Positions 1 to 7,410 of a stretch of 39,118 nucleotides of DNA are shown here, piece after piece. The notes beneath the pieces were generated by a model, which made no database searches, was not told the origin of the DNA, and saw nothing but the letters and a program-made list of their open reading frames with translations. The DNA lies in assembly GCF_000308715.1 (NCBI RefSeq), contig NZ_BAGH01000350.1, positions 1-39,118 of the forward strand. The letters run 5' to 3'. Each line of letters opens with the position of its first letter. The stretch's first letter is position 1. This DNA comes from Nocardia tenerifensis NBRC 101015. Its GTDB lineage: Bacteria; Actinomycetota; Actinomycetes; Mycobacteriales; Mycobacteriaceae. The translations under genes were made by a program, and so were the position numbers.

Positions 1-193
1 GTGCGGGTGCGGGTGCGGGCGCGGCGGTGGCGTTCGGCGCGGGCGCACCCGCGCTCACCGAAGAGCTCGCCGCAGACGGCAGGGGGCTCCGAGTCGGCGA
101 GGCGCTCGAGGAGTCGCTGTCACACCCGGCCAGCAGCATCGCCGCGCCACACGCCATCGCCGCGAGACCGCGCGCGGACTTCTTGCTCATCAT
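1..193 (-). CDS. Lipoprotein, N-terminal part (runs off the window)
   Basis: The reverse strand from 193 to the window edge is open and encodes the first 64 residues of a secreted lipoprotein. It starts Met-Met-Ser-Lys-Lys, followed by a hydrophobic stretch and the lipobox LLAGC, with the lipidated Cys at residue 24. A Ser/Ala/Pro linker follows and ends in Ala-Pro repeats at the edge, as is usual between a lipid anchor and a folded domain. AAGGA lies nine bases before the first ATG and supports this start; the second ATG at 190 is an alternative. The folded domain lies outside the window, so function cannot be assigned. The gene is divergent from the PPOX-family gene. Confidence 0.75.
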   Translation of the reverse strand, partial: MMSKKSARGLAAMACGAAMLLAGCDSDSSSASPTRSPLPSAASSSVSAGAPAPNATAAPAPAPA

Positions 194-335
194 GCTCAAA
201 ATTCCTTAATGCCAAGGGATTTCCCCACCGATTGGCTGACGGGCGACCGCTTCCAGCGGCGCCTGCTCAGATATCGACATAACGACCAGTTTGTTACTGG
301 CACCTTCGATGCTCGCGGGATGACAGGATGGTGGG

Positions 336-806
336 ATGCCTCGAATCGCCACTGCCGACCAGGTCGAACTGTCCGCGCTACTGGAGTTTCTGCGCCATCG
401 GCACCGCGGTGTGTTGGTCACCACACGCGCCGACGGCACGCCCCAACTGTCCCCGGTGACTTGCGGTCTCGACTCGCAGAACCGCCTCGCCATCGCGACC
501 TACCCGACCCGGGCCAAGACCCGCAACGCCCGCCGTGAACCGCGAGTGTCGATATGCGTGCTCTCCGACGACTGGAACGGCCCCTACGTCCAGGTGGACG
601 GTCACGCCGAAGTCCTAGACATGCCAACGGCTTTGGACGGGCTGGTGGACTACTTCCGCGGCATCTCCGGCGAGCATCCCGACTGGGACGAGTACCGCGC
701 GGCGATGGCCCGCCAGAACAAGTCGCTGATCCGCATCCACATCGACCGCTGGGGCCCGATCGCCACGGGCGGCTTCCCGCCGGAGCTGGCGGAGTCTCTC
801 GAATAG
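336..806 (+). CDS. PPOX-class (pyridoxamine 5'-phosphate oxidase fold) F420-dependent oxidoreductase
   Basis: A 156-residue protein of the split-barrel flavin/deazaflavin-binding family, close to the usual length of about 145 for actinobacterial Rv1155-like members. Typical features are an N-terminal helix, the strand motif RGVLVTTRADGTPQLSPV (residues 28-45), the cofactor phosphate-binding segment YPTRAKTRNARREP (about 56-69) and the second-strand segment YVQVDGHAEVLD (about 85-96). Members usually form cytosolic dimers that use F420 or flavin to reduce small substrates; the substrate here cannot be read from sequence. The start is supported by AGGA about eight bases upstream. The following gene starts 78 bases downstream behind its own promoter. 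Confidence 0.85.
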   Translation: MPRIATADQVELSALLEFLRHRHRGVLVTTRADGTPQLSPVTCGLDSQNRLAIATYPTRAKTRNARREPRVSICVLSDDWNGPYVQVDGHAEVLDMPTALDGLVDYFRGISGEHPDWDEYRAAMARQNKSLIRIHIDRWGPIATGGFPPELAESLE

Positions 807-818
807 CTTTGTCGCAGC

Positions 819-877
819 TTGACTCTCCAGTCGCAGGAACGTTCAGGCTGGCCTGGCATCCGACGACGCGACTGGAG
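819..877 (+). promoter_or_regulatory. MerR-type promoter with 19-bp spacer and inverted repeat
   Basis: TTGACT at 819-824 and CAGGCT at 844-849 are separated by 19 bp, the long spacing typical of MerR-family activated promoters. CTCCAGTCGC (825-834), inside the spacer, recurs as its exact inverted complement GCGACTGGAG at 868-877. The second copy overlaps the ribosome-binding site of the GyrI-like gene. No MerR regulator gene lies nearby. The assignment is an inference from spacing and repeat. Confidence 0.5.
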
Positions 878-884
878 GACAAGG

Positions 885-1448
885 ATGAAGCTCGACCTGG
901 CCAAGACGGACAAGCACTACTACCGCGCACCGACCGAACCCATCCTGCGCACGTTCGACGCCTACGACTACCTGACCGTCACCGGTTCGGGAGCACCGGA
1001 CGGTCCGGAGTACACCGACGCCGTCGAGCGGCTCTACCGATCCGCCTACGGCGCAAAGAAATTCGCCAAGGCGGCGGGGCACGATTTCGTGGTGCCGAAG
1101 CTGGAGGGCCTGTGGTGGGTGGAGTCCGATGAGCCGCCGCTGACGGTGCCGCGCGAGCAGTGGCACTGGAAGCTGCTCATCCGCATGCCCGAGACGGTCG
1201 ACGCGGACATGGTGCAGGGGGCGACCTTCGAGCGAATCACGGAGGGCGCCGCCGTCCAAGCGCTGCACGTGGGTCCGTACGCGACCGAACCGGAGACGCT
1301 GGCCAAGATGGAGGCGTTCATGGCCGCGGCGGGACTCACCATGAACGGCCGCCATCACGAGATCTACCTCTCCGATCCGCGCAGGACCGACGCCGCGCGG
1401 CTCGAGACCATCCTGCGCCACCCGGTCCGCCGCATCGTCGAAAAATAG
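885..1448 (+). CDS. GyrI-like small-molecule-binding domain protein
   Basis: A 187-residue stand-alone protein of the GyrI-like family (AraC/BmrR effector-binding fold). Visible features are the N-terminal segment AYDYLTVTGSGAPDGPEY, the middle segment LEGLWWVESDEPP, LLIRMPETV, and the late segment LHVGPYATEPETL, which corresponds to the usual 'H.GPY' ligand-pocket signature. Such proteins bind hydrophobic cations or act as small hydrolases in drug responses; no DNA-binding domain is present. ATG 885 is chosen because GGAGG precedes it at good spacing. An in-frame start at 819 would place the promoter inside the gene. The MerR-type promoter fits a drug-inducible gene. Confidence 0.8.
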   Translation: MKLDLAKTDKHYYRAPTEPILRTFDAYDYLTVTGSGAPDGPEYTDAVERLYRSAYGAKKFAKAAGHDFVVPKLEGLWWVESDEPPLTVPREQWHWKLLIRMPETVDADMVQGATFERITEGAAVQALHVGPYATEPETLAKMEAFMAAAGLTMNGRHHEIYLSDPRRTDAARLETILRHPVRRIVEK

Positions 1449-1725
1449 GATGCGCCGGTCGAATTCGACCGGATAGAGTTCGCAACGCGCCCGATGCGCC
1501 GGACCACGGTGGTTTTGTCCGAATCGACGGATTCGGCGGAGCTATCGTTACAGCCGCCTGCTCGATGGATAACGAGCCGACGGTGCCCGTCGCATACCAA
1601 AAATACCGGAGCGCGAACACGCACTCACCGATGCGCGGCACACGTTCCTAGGCGTGCCCGAAATACGGTGGGCGCCTGAGAAATAGGTCGATATATCAGC
1701 AGCTGAAGGAAAGGGCGGAATTGCC

Positions 1726-1911
1726 ATGCGCAAATTCACCATCGCACGTCCGAACGACGACGCAGCCCGAGACATCAGCGCGGCGACGTCCTCGATGCAT
1801 GCCGAACAGCATGCCCTGCACCGCAACCACGGTGGCCGGCTCGACTACCAGCAGGCCGCGGCCCGCGAGCTCCTACTGCTCGCGGCCTCGACCGTGGTGC
1901 GAATCCGCTAG
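1726..1911 (+). CDS. Small hypothetical protein (61 aa)
   Basis: A short ORF begins with ATG 1726 behind a purine-rich Shine-Dalgarno tract (AAGGAAAGG, 1707-1715). The product is hydrophilic at the N-terminus (MRKFTIARPNDDAARD) with several His residues in the middle and a hydrophobic, Leu/Ala-rich C-terminus (ARELLLLAASTVV). I recognise no family. The good ribosome-binding site is the main support. Codon bias is less clear than in neighbouring genes. Confidence 0.4.
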   Translation: MRKFTIARPNDDAARDISAATSSMHAEQHALHRNHGGRLDYQQAAARELLLLAASTVVRIR

Positions 1912-1918
1912 CGGCAAC

Positions 1919-1976
1919 CGGCGAATCCGCCGATAGAGCATCGGCGAATCCGCCGCCAACGCCGGCGAACCCGCCC
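1919..1976. repeat. Three spaced copies of a CGGCG-loop-CGCCG hairpin
   Basis: CGGCGAATCCGCCG occurs at 1919-1932 and again at 1942-1955; a variant, CGGCGAACCCGCCC, is at 1963-1976. Each full copy can form a five-base-pair stem with an AATC loop. Copy starts are 23 and 21 bases apart. The array fills the gap between two convergent genes and may help bidirectional termination. Confidence 0.6.
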
Positions 1977-1984
1977 AGCCAACA

Positions 1985-2563
1985 CTAGGGCGTCCGCGCA
2001 AGCACCTCTCGGCCGACATACCCGAGCAGCCTGCGATGCGCGGGCTCCCCCACCTCTACGGGCACCTCGGCATCGAAAACCCCGGGCCCGCGGAACTTGT
2101 CGATGCCGCCCCTGGCCTGCATGGTGGCGAGAAGTTCGCCACACAGCTCGTCGTCGGCCAGATCCGGCCGGTCGATGGCGACCGCGAGATCGACGCCGTG
2201 CACGACCAATTCGGTGAGATGCACGAGCGCCGCCGCGGCGGCGGGCAGCGCGCCCAGCGAGATGTGGATGGTGTAGTCCAGCGCGTCGGGCCGATGCCAG
2301 GCCGCCCGATCCACCTCGGCCGCCGCCGCGTACGCGCCCTGCGGATCGCCGCCGAGCCAGTCGGATTCGTGATCGGCGCCGGAATCCGTGCCGCTCAGCG
2401 CGGCCGCGTAGATGTGCATGCCGCCGACCATGTGGTTCAGCACGGTGCGCACATCCCACTCGCGGCACGGCGTCGGCGCTGCCATGGAGCCCTCGTCCAA
2501 GGCGGCGACGATGACGCTCGTCGCATCGAGAGCACGGTCGATCTGTCCGATCACGTTGTCCAT
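1985..2563 (-). CDS. TIGR03086-like, mycothiol-dependent maleylpyruvate isomerase-type metal-binding protein
   Basis: A 192-residue protein of the DinB/MDMPI superfamily. The N-terminal motif PTPCREWDVRTVLNHMVGG carries the first metal-ligand His. A later helix, LVHLTELVVHGVDLA, carries the paired His residues, and WD..GE-type packing residues are also visible. The fold binds a divalent metal and often uses mycothiol as cofactor, which fits the mca gene in this window. Its substrate is unknown. ATG 2563 is preceded by AAGGAAG at good spacing; the frame is open further upstream but without a better start. It converges with the small ORF at 1726. Confidence 0.8.
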   Translation of the reverse strand: MDNVIGQIDRALDATSVIVAALDEGSMAAPTPCREWDVRTVLNHMVGGMHIYAAALSGTDSGADHESDWLGGDPQGAYAAAAEVDRAAWHRPDALDYTIHISLGALPAAAAALVHLTELVVHGVDLAVAIDRPDLADDELCGELLATMQARGGIDKFRGPGVFDAEVPVEVGEPAHRRLLGYVGREVLARTP

Positions 2564-2928
2564 GAGCTTCCTTCGGTCGAGCGGTCTGGCTGAATTGGTA
2601 ACACAGGCGGGCGACATTCGGAGGCCGTTGCGAAAGCTGATCGCGGCGAATAAGGTTGCCAGCGGTGTGCTTCTCGGTGGCCGTCGGATTAAGCGCCGGT
2701 GCGGGCCGAATACATCTCGCTACAGTGTGCAATGCGCCCGGTGCGCATGCAATGGCAGCCGAGGAACGTTCGAAAACCGTTGCGCTGGCGTGGTTGTGAC
2801 CGTAGTGCACCCTATGCGGGTGGCGTGGAGTCGACAATCATTTCCGATCGAGCGGCGATTTCCCTATCCAGATCGGATGCTGTTCAAACCTGTCAATTCT
2901 CCCGAATTTCGAACTCGCTTACCATGAC
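2564..2928. other. Intergenic region between divergent genes
   Basis: This 365-base stretch lies between the divergently transcribed isomerase-like gene and the VOC gene. It is more AT-rich than the genes, especially 2830-2928, as expected for promoters. I see no convincing ORF, RNA gene or repeat. TACCAT at 2920-2925 could be a -10 element for the VOC gene. Confidence 0.5.
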
Positions 2929-3354
2929 ATGACTATGCGAATCGATCTGTGCACCCTCGTCGTCCAGGATTACGACGCCGCGATCGCGTTCTTCACCGAG
3001 ACCCTCGGCTTCGACCTGATCGAAGACTCCCCCGCGCGGACCAACGACGGGCGCCCCAAGCGATGGGTCGTCGTTCGTCCGCCCGGCGCCCAGACGGGTC
3101 TACTACTGGCCCGGGCGGACGGCCCGGCACAGACCGACGTGGTCGGCAACCAGACGGCAGGGCGAGTCGGATTCTTCCTGCACGTAGACGATTTCGACGC
3201 CGCGTTCCACCGGATGGTGGCGCGCGGCGTCGAATTTCTCACCGAGCCGAGACAAGAGCCCTACGGACAGGTCGCGGTCTTCCGCGATATCGCGGGCAAT
3301 CGATGGGATCTGTTGGGTCCCAGGAAAACTGAGCCTTACCCGAGAACGGGGTAG
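2929..3354 (+). CDS. VOC family (glyoxalase/bleomycin-resistance fold) protein
   Basis: A 141-residue single-domain VOC protein with two beta-alpha-beta-beta-beta modules. The N-terminal module has VQDYDAAIAFFTETLGFDLIED (residues 11-32), and the second has GFFLHVDDFDAAFHRMVARGVEF (about 80-102), ending with the typical DIAGNRWDLLGPR. Such proteins usually bind a divalent metal in a barrel and act on, or sequester, small molecules; no substrate can be named. ATG 2935 is an alternative start two codons in. No Shine-Dalgarno sequence is visible, so the mRNA may be leaderless. The last 19 bases overlap the 3' end of the convergent FAD oxidase gene. Confidence 0.85.
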   Translation: MTMRIDLCTLVVQDYDAAIAFFTETLGFDLIEDSPARTNDGRPKRWVVVRPPGAQTGLLLARADGPAQTDVVGNQTAGRVGFFLHVDDFDAAFHRMVARGVEFLTEPRQEPYGQVAVFRDIAGNRWDLLGPRKTEPYPRTG

Positions 3355-4646
3355 TTCGCGCGGATCACCGACTTCGGGTCGCGCGACCGCTTGATGTCAC
3401 GCAGCCGAGCCAACGTCGCCTCGTCGAAGGCCGCCGACGCGGACTCCCCCGGCGACAGGAACGTGTACGGCTTCAGCCCGCCGACATGCCCGCCGATCGC
3501 GTCGACGATCTCCACATTGCGCGCCTTGACCGCGTCGGCGAGGTGCGGCAGCCCGAGACCGATGGCATACATCAGATACGGCTCGTCGACCGAACCGCGC
3601 GCGCCCGCCTCGGCGCCGGCTTCGGTCAGCGCGCCGCCGAGATGCCGGATCTGAATGTTCACCAGCGGCGAGACCGGCTCGTCCACAAGGGTTTTCACCA
3701 CCGCGTCACCGAGATCGCTCAGCAGCTCACCCCGCGAGAGCGCTGGACTCGGATCGGTCGGCTCGGCGGTGATGTCGCCGAGACTGCCCGCCGAGAGCGC
3801 ACCCCGCTTGTCCACCATCGCACCCTCGATCGCGTCCCACCCCGCCAGCAGTTCCCGCCCCGCCTCGGCGTCGCCGAGGTACGCGGCGTCCAGCGCGACC
3901 ATCGGCGGCGCGTCGGGGAACTGGAACCGGTGGAACCACACCGTCAACTCCGCGGGCGCCGACGCGGTGATCTCCTGGAACGCCTCGAACACCGCCCGAG
4001 TCCTGGTGCCGGGCCACATCATTCGGCCGCCGTACACGGCGGGCGCGGGGAACAGTTCGAACTCCATCGCCGTCACGACGGCGAAATCGCCACCGCCGCC
4101 GCGCAACGCCCAGAACAGCTCGGGGTCGCTCGACGCGGTGACCACGGCCTCGGCACCGGTCGCGTCCACGATCTCGAAGGCGCGCACAGCATCCGAAGCC
4201 CAGCCGTACTTGCGGCTGAACCAGCTGAGGCCGCCGCCGAGGGTGTAGCCGGTCACGCCGACCACCGGATTGCTGCCCGCCAAACCGGTCAGCCCGTGCG
4301 CGCCCGCCGCGGCCTGCACCTGGCCCCAGTTCGCGCCGGCGCCCACCCTGGCGACCCGGCGTTCGGCGTCGATCGACACGCCGTCGAGCCGCCCGGTGCG
4401 CAGCAGGATCGCCTCCTCGACGCCGCCTGCGGCGCTGTGCCCGGTGGGTTGCGTGACCACCTGCACACCCGATTTCGCGGCGAAGGCGACGACGGCCGCG
4501 ACATCACCGGCGTCCTCGGCGTGCGCCACCGCGGCCACCGGCTGGTGCACCGCCAGCGACCACGGCCGGATCGCCTCGTCGAACCCGGCGTCCCCCGGTA
4601 GCTGTACCCGGCCGGGCAGCGCGGCGCGCAGTTCCTCGAATGCCAT
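3336..4646 (-). CDS. FAD-binding oxidoreductase, berberine-bridge-enzyme/6-hydroxynicotine oxidase type
   Basis: A 436-residue flavoprotein with an FAD_binding_4 (PCMH) domain in the first half and a BBE-type C-terminus. QPTGHSAAGG at residues 67-75 carries His70, the position of the 8-alpha-histidyl FAD link. The segment VGVTGYTLGGGLSWFSRKYG (129-148) is the second FAD-contact loop. Enzymes of this class oxidise sugars, alkaloids or polyketides. In bicovalent relatives a Cys sits three residues before the VG of that loop; here it is Asn126, so a single covalent link is inferred. ATG 4646 with an upstream GAGG is preferred to a TTG six bases earlier. No signal peptide is seen. Confidence 0.88.
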   Translation of the reverse strand: MAFEELRAALPGRVQLPGDAGFDEAIRPWSLAVHQPVAAVAHAEDAGDVAAVVAFAAKSGVQVVTQPTGHSAAGGVEEAILLRTGRLDGVSIDAERRVARVGAGANWGQVQAAAGAHGLTGLAGSNPVVGVTGYTLGGGLSWFSRKYGWASDAVRAFEIVDATGAEAVVTASSDPELFWALRGGGGDFAVVTAMEFELFPAPAVYGGRMMWPGTRTRAVFEAFQEITASAPAELTVWFHRFQFPDAPPMVALDAAYLGDAEAGRELLAGWDAIEGAMVDKRGALSAGSLGDITAEPTDPSPALSRGELLSDLGDAVVKTLVDEPVSPLVNIQIRHLGGALTEAGAEAGARGSVDEPYLMYAIGLGLPHLADAVKARNVEIVDAIGGHVGGLKPYTFLSPGESASAAFDEATLARLRDIKRSRDPKSVIRANYPVLG

Positions 4647-4804
4647 TGCCAATTCCTCACTCTCGCAGCTGTTCGTGATCGAAAGCAGACGCGGAGCAGC
4701 AAATCCATCGCCGAATGCTCGGGCGATTCTCTCCGGATCGTGCCGCGACTACCGCATTGACGGAACAGCGCGCGAAAAGGTAACAGGCAACAGCTCAGCG
4801 AACG

Positions 4805-5071
4805 TCAGGTCTTGTCGGGCCCGCGGTCCGTCTCGGCCTCCTCGGGCCTGGTCGTGATGCCGCGCTCGGTCCCCTCGTCGGCCTCCTGGTCCGGCTCCGG
4901 GTGATCCGGCTCGAAGGTCGCGGGCAGCTTCTTGAGGTGTTTGTTCATCGACCGGACCAGCAGCACCGTGCCCGCCAGCAGGATCAGGATGATGACCAGG
5001 CCGAGCGGTGAGGCCTTGCCGAACTCCGGCCCCGTCGGGGTACCGGGTGTCTGGGCGAGCAGGACCAGCAT
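4805..5071 (-). CDS. Small single-pass membrane protein downstream of mca (Rv1083-like)
   Basis: An 88-residue protein with a short N-terminus, one membrane segment (LGLVIILILLAGTVLLV, about residues 24-40), a basic stretch (RSMNKHLKKLP) and a long acidic C-terminal tail rich in Glu, Asp and Pro. Its size, topology and position match the small gene that follows mca in mycobacteria (Rv1083), as recalled. The ATG overlaps the mca stop codon as TGATG, and a GTG one codon earlier overlaps it as GTGA. Either way the two genes are translationally coupled. Its role is unknown; membrane placement beside a detoxification enzyme suggests a link to conjugate export or metabolism, which is inference only. 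Confidence 0.8.
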   Translation of the reverse strand: MLVLLAQTPGTPTGPEFGKASPLGLVIILILLAGTVLLVRSMNKHLKKLPATFEPDHPEPDQEADEGTERGITTRPEEAETDRGPDKT

Positions 5072-5955
5072 CACCGGTACTCGTCCTCGATACCGGCGAA
5101 CAGATCGGTCTCCGGCAGCACCGTCTCGACCCTGGACCTGGCCAGCTCGAACTCCTCGGTCGGCCAGAGCCGCTGCTGCAACTCGAGCGGGATGGCGAAG
5201 AACGCGCCGTTCGGATCGATCTGGGTGGCGTGCGCGCGCAGAGCGTCGTCACGCTGCGGGAAGTACTTGGCGCAGTCGATCTGCGTGGTGACCCTGGAGA
5301 ACACGTCGCCGCGCTCGGGGACGTACTTGCGCATCCGGTCCAGCCACTCCTGCAGCGGGAACGGCTCGCCCATCCGCTCGTACTCCTCGGCGAAGACCTC
5401 CATGCGCCGCGCGGTGAAGCCGTGGTCGTAGTACAGCTTCAGCGGGGTCCACGGCTCCCCCGCGTCGGGGAACCGCTCCGGGTCGCCCGCCGCCTCGAAC
5501 GCGGCGACCGAGACCTCGTGGCAGCGGATGTGATCCGGGTGCGGGTAGCCGCCGAGCTCGTCGTAGGTCGTCATCACGTGCGGCTTGAACTCGCGCACCA
5601 CCCGCACGAGCGCCTCGGTGGCCTCCTCCAGCGGAACCGTCGCGAAACTGCCCTCGGGCAGCGGCGGCAGCGGATCACCCTCCGGCAGACCGGAATCGAC
5701 GAAACCGAGCCAGTGCTGACGCACGCCGAGCGCGCGCGCCGCGGCGGCCATCTCCTCGCGGCGGATCTCCTCGATCCGGTCGAGGACGCCGGGGGTATCC
5801 ATCGCGGGGTTCAGGATGCTGCCGCGTTCCCCGCCGGTCAGCGTCACGATGAGGACGTCGTGTCCCTCGTCGGCGTACCGGGCGGTCGTCGCGGCACCCT
5901 TGCTGGATTCATCGTCGGGGTGGGCATGCACCGCCATGAGGCGAAGGCCACTCAC
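5071..5955 (-). CDS. mca: Mycothiol S-conjugate amidase
   Basis: A 294-residue zinc amidase that cleaves mycothiol S-conjugates of toxins to a mercapturic acid (AcCys-S-R) and GlcN-Ins, the key step of mycothiol detoxification in the cytosol. The N-terminal motif [14 protein letters not shown] supplies zinc ligands; LTGGERG, the [11 protein letters not shown] segment (further His ligand) and the C-terminal [17 protein letters not shown] and [12 protein letters not shown] are nearly identical to M. tuberculosis Mca as I recall it (288 aa). GTG 5955 gives the family's usual N-terminus; the frame stays open to 6105, but that extension is Arg-rich and unlike homologues. Its stop overlaps the next gene. 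Confidence 0.95.
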   Translation of the reverse strand: MSGLRLMAVHAHPDDESSKGAATTARYADEGHDVLIVTLTGGERGSILNPAMDTPGVLDRIEEIRREEMAAAARALGVRQHWLGFVDSGLPEGDPLPPLPEGSFATVPLEEATEALVRVVREFKPHVMTTYDELGGYPHPDHIRCHEVSVAAFEAAGDPERFPDAGEPWTPLKLYYDHGFTARRMEVFAEEYERMGEPFPLQEWLDRMRKYVPERGDVFSRVTTQIDCAKYFPQRDDALRAHATQIDPNGAFFAIPLELQQRLWPTEEFELARSRVETVLPETDLFAGIEDEYR

Positions 5956-6056
5956 GTCTCGTTCACCATCGCTCTCGCTCGCGGGTGTCTGGTCTTCGTT
6001 CCCTATAGTTCCATTCGACCGACTTTTGTTCCGACGTACCCCCCGGGAGCGACCTT

Positions 6057-6506
6057 GTGACCGATCGAAGCGACGCCTCGGCTCCGGCGACCCACCACAG
6101 GCCAACCGACCGGTACGGAACCAAGCCGCCCGTTCGCCGCCGCTGGCTGCCGCTGGTCCTCGGCGTGGTCGTGGTGCTGCTCGGGGCCGGCGTCGCCTTC
6201 ATCGGCTACCAGAAGTACGGGCCGAAGGACATCGAGGCCGAGCAGCTCGGCTACACCATCGATGACGACGCGACGGTGACGGTCCGGATCAAGGTCACCC
6301 GCAAAGACCCCGCACGGCCCGTGGTGTGCTTCGTGCGCGCGATGGCCCGCGACAGCGTCGAGGTCGGCCGCCGCGAGGTGCTGATCGAGCCGTCTACCAG
6401 CGGCACGATCGAGCAGACGACCACCGTCAAGGCGTCCGCGCGGCCCGCCTCCAGCAGCATCTACGGCTGCAGCTCCGACGTGCCCAGCTATCTTCGAGCA
6501 GGGTGA
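6057..6506 (+). CDS. DUF4307 family single-pass membrane protein (Rv1081c-like)
   Basis: A 149-residue protein: a hydrophilic N-terminus with DRYG, one transmembrane segment ([21 protein letters not shown], about residues 30-50), then an extracytoplasmic beta-rich domain of about 95 residues containing two Cys ([20 protein letters not shown] and [12 protein letters not shown]). This is the layout of DUF4307, conserved next to greA and mca in mycobacteria. The paired Cys could form a disulfide outside the membrane. It starts with GTG 6057, about 100 bases from the divergent mca start. Function is unknown. Confidence 0.85.
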   Translation: MTDRSDASAPATHHRPTDRYGTKPPVRRRWLPLVLGVVVVLLGAGVAFIGYQKYGPKDIEAEQLGYTIDDDATVTVRIKVTRKDPARPVVCFVRAMARDSVEVGRREVLIEPSTSGTIEQTTTVKASARPASSSIYGCSSDVPSYLRAG

Positions 6507-6572
6507 TTTGACCTTTTTGCCGCAGCAGTTGTCCTCGAAATTAACTCCGACCTGCACGTTTGTGATTCATGC

Positions 6573-6807
6573 TAAAATGGCCTGATACACGGTTCCGGGG
6601 TTCGGAGCCGTGTTTGCTGCATTGGCGGCCAGCGCTATCTGTTCCGGATCACGAGCTTTGCCCGGAACCAGGGTCTGTCGGGGTTCGTTGAACTTCCCAG
6701 GATCGCTCTAGCCGTCGACTGGTGCGTGCCCGCCTCCACGGGTGGGTACTGCGGCAGTTATCAGGGAATCCCGGCCTGCCGGGAACAACTACTAGGGAGT
6801 GATCGAG
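6573..6807 (+). promoter_or_regulatory. greA promoter and structured 5' leader
   Basis: TAAAAT at 6573-6578 is a good -10 element, predicting a start near 6585 and a leader of about 220 bases. The leader holds three hairpins: 6587-6597 with 6603-6613 (11 bp, GGGTT loop, followed by TTT), 6641-6647 with 6662-6668 (GTTCCGG/CCGGAAC) and 6769-6774 with 6779-6784 (TCCCGG/CCGGGA, just before the Shine-Dalgarno site). The first hairpin could instead terminate the DUF4307 transcript. Confidence 0.45.
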
Positions 6808-7302
6808 ATGACTGAGACGCAAGTGACTTGGCTGACCCCGGAGTCGCACGACAGGCTCAAGGGCGAACTCGATGCGCTCATTGCCAATCGTCCCGTGATC
6901 GCTGCCGAGATCAACGAACGCCGCGAAGAGGGTGACCTCAAGGAGAACGGCGGATACCACGCCGCGCGCGAGGAGCAGGGCCAGCAGGAGGCGCGCATTC
7001 GCCAGCTGCAGGAGCTGCTGAACAACGCGAAAGTGGGCGTCGCGCCGACCAAGTCCGGCGTCGCGCTCCCCGGCTCGGTCGTCAAGGTCTACTACGACGG
7101 CGACGAGTCGGACACCGAGACCTTCCTCATCGCCACCCGCGAAGAGGGACTGAACGACTCCAAGCTGGAGACCTACTCCCCCGCGTCGCCGCTGGGCGGC
7201 GCGCTCATCGACGCCAAGGTCGGCGACACGCGCGAGTACACGCTGCCCAACGGCAAGACCATGAAGGTCACCCTGGTCAGCGCGGAGCCGTACCACAGCT
7301 GA
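6808..7302 (+). CDS. greA: Transcription elongation factor GreA
   Basis: A 164-residue GreA that enters the RNA polymerase secondary channel and stimulates cleavage of backtracked RNA. The N-terminal coiled coil (about residues 10-75) carries the acidic tip segment [18 protein letters not shown] (39-56). The C-terminal FKBP-like domain contains PGSVVKVYY, the [14 protein letters not shown] signature and the family-typical ending [11 protein letters not shown]. Length and sequence are almost those of mycobacterial GreA. ATG 6808 follows AGGGAG at good spacing; a GTG three codons upstream overlaps that site and is less likely. It converges with metB across a strong terminator. Confidence 0.96.
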   Translation: MTETQVTWLTPESHDRLKGELDALIANRPVIAAEINERREEGDLKENGGYHAAREEQGQQEARIRQLQELLNNAKVGVAPTKSGVALPGSVVKVYYDGDESDTETFLIATREEGLNDSKLETYSPASPLGGALIDAKVGDTREYTLPNGKTMKVTLVSAEPYHS

Positions 7303-7356
7303 CGTTCCCGGCCGCGGTGGCGCGCAGCCGCGCCCCGGCCGACCTGCCCTGAGACA

Positions 7357-7393
7357 CGAACGGCCGCACCCGAATCCGAGGTGCGGCCGTTCG
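7357..7393. terminator. Bidirectional terminator between greA and metB
   Basis: A perfect 14-bp stem is formed by CGAACGGCCGCACC (7357-7370) and its complement at 7380-7393, with a nine-base loop. It lies between the convergent greA and metB stops. No long T-tract follows, as is common in actinobacteria. Confidence 0.8.
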
Positions 7394-7410
7394 GTCATGT
7401 CTGCGGGCTC

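Noticed and set aside
1..282. Forward-strand Arg-rich ORF at the left edge
   Set aside because: It is antisense to a clear lipoprotein signal sequence with lipobox and has no family features.
1449..1725. Short ORFs on both strands between the GyrI-like gene and the small ORF at 1726
   Set aside because: None has a ribosome-binding site, codon bias or recognisable family sequence.
5956..6105. Longer start for mca
   Set aside because: The added 50 residues are not found in homologues, and GTG 5955 gives the conserved short N-terminus.
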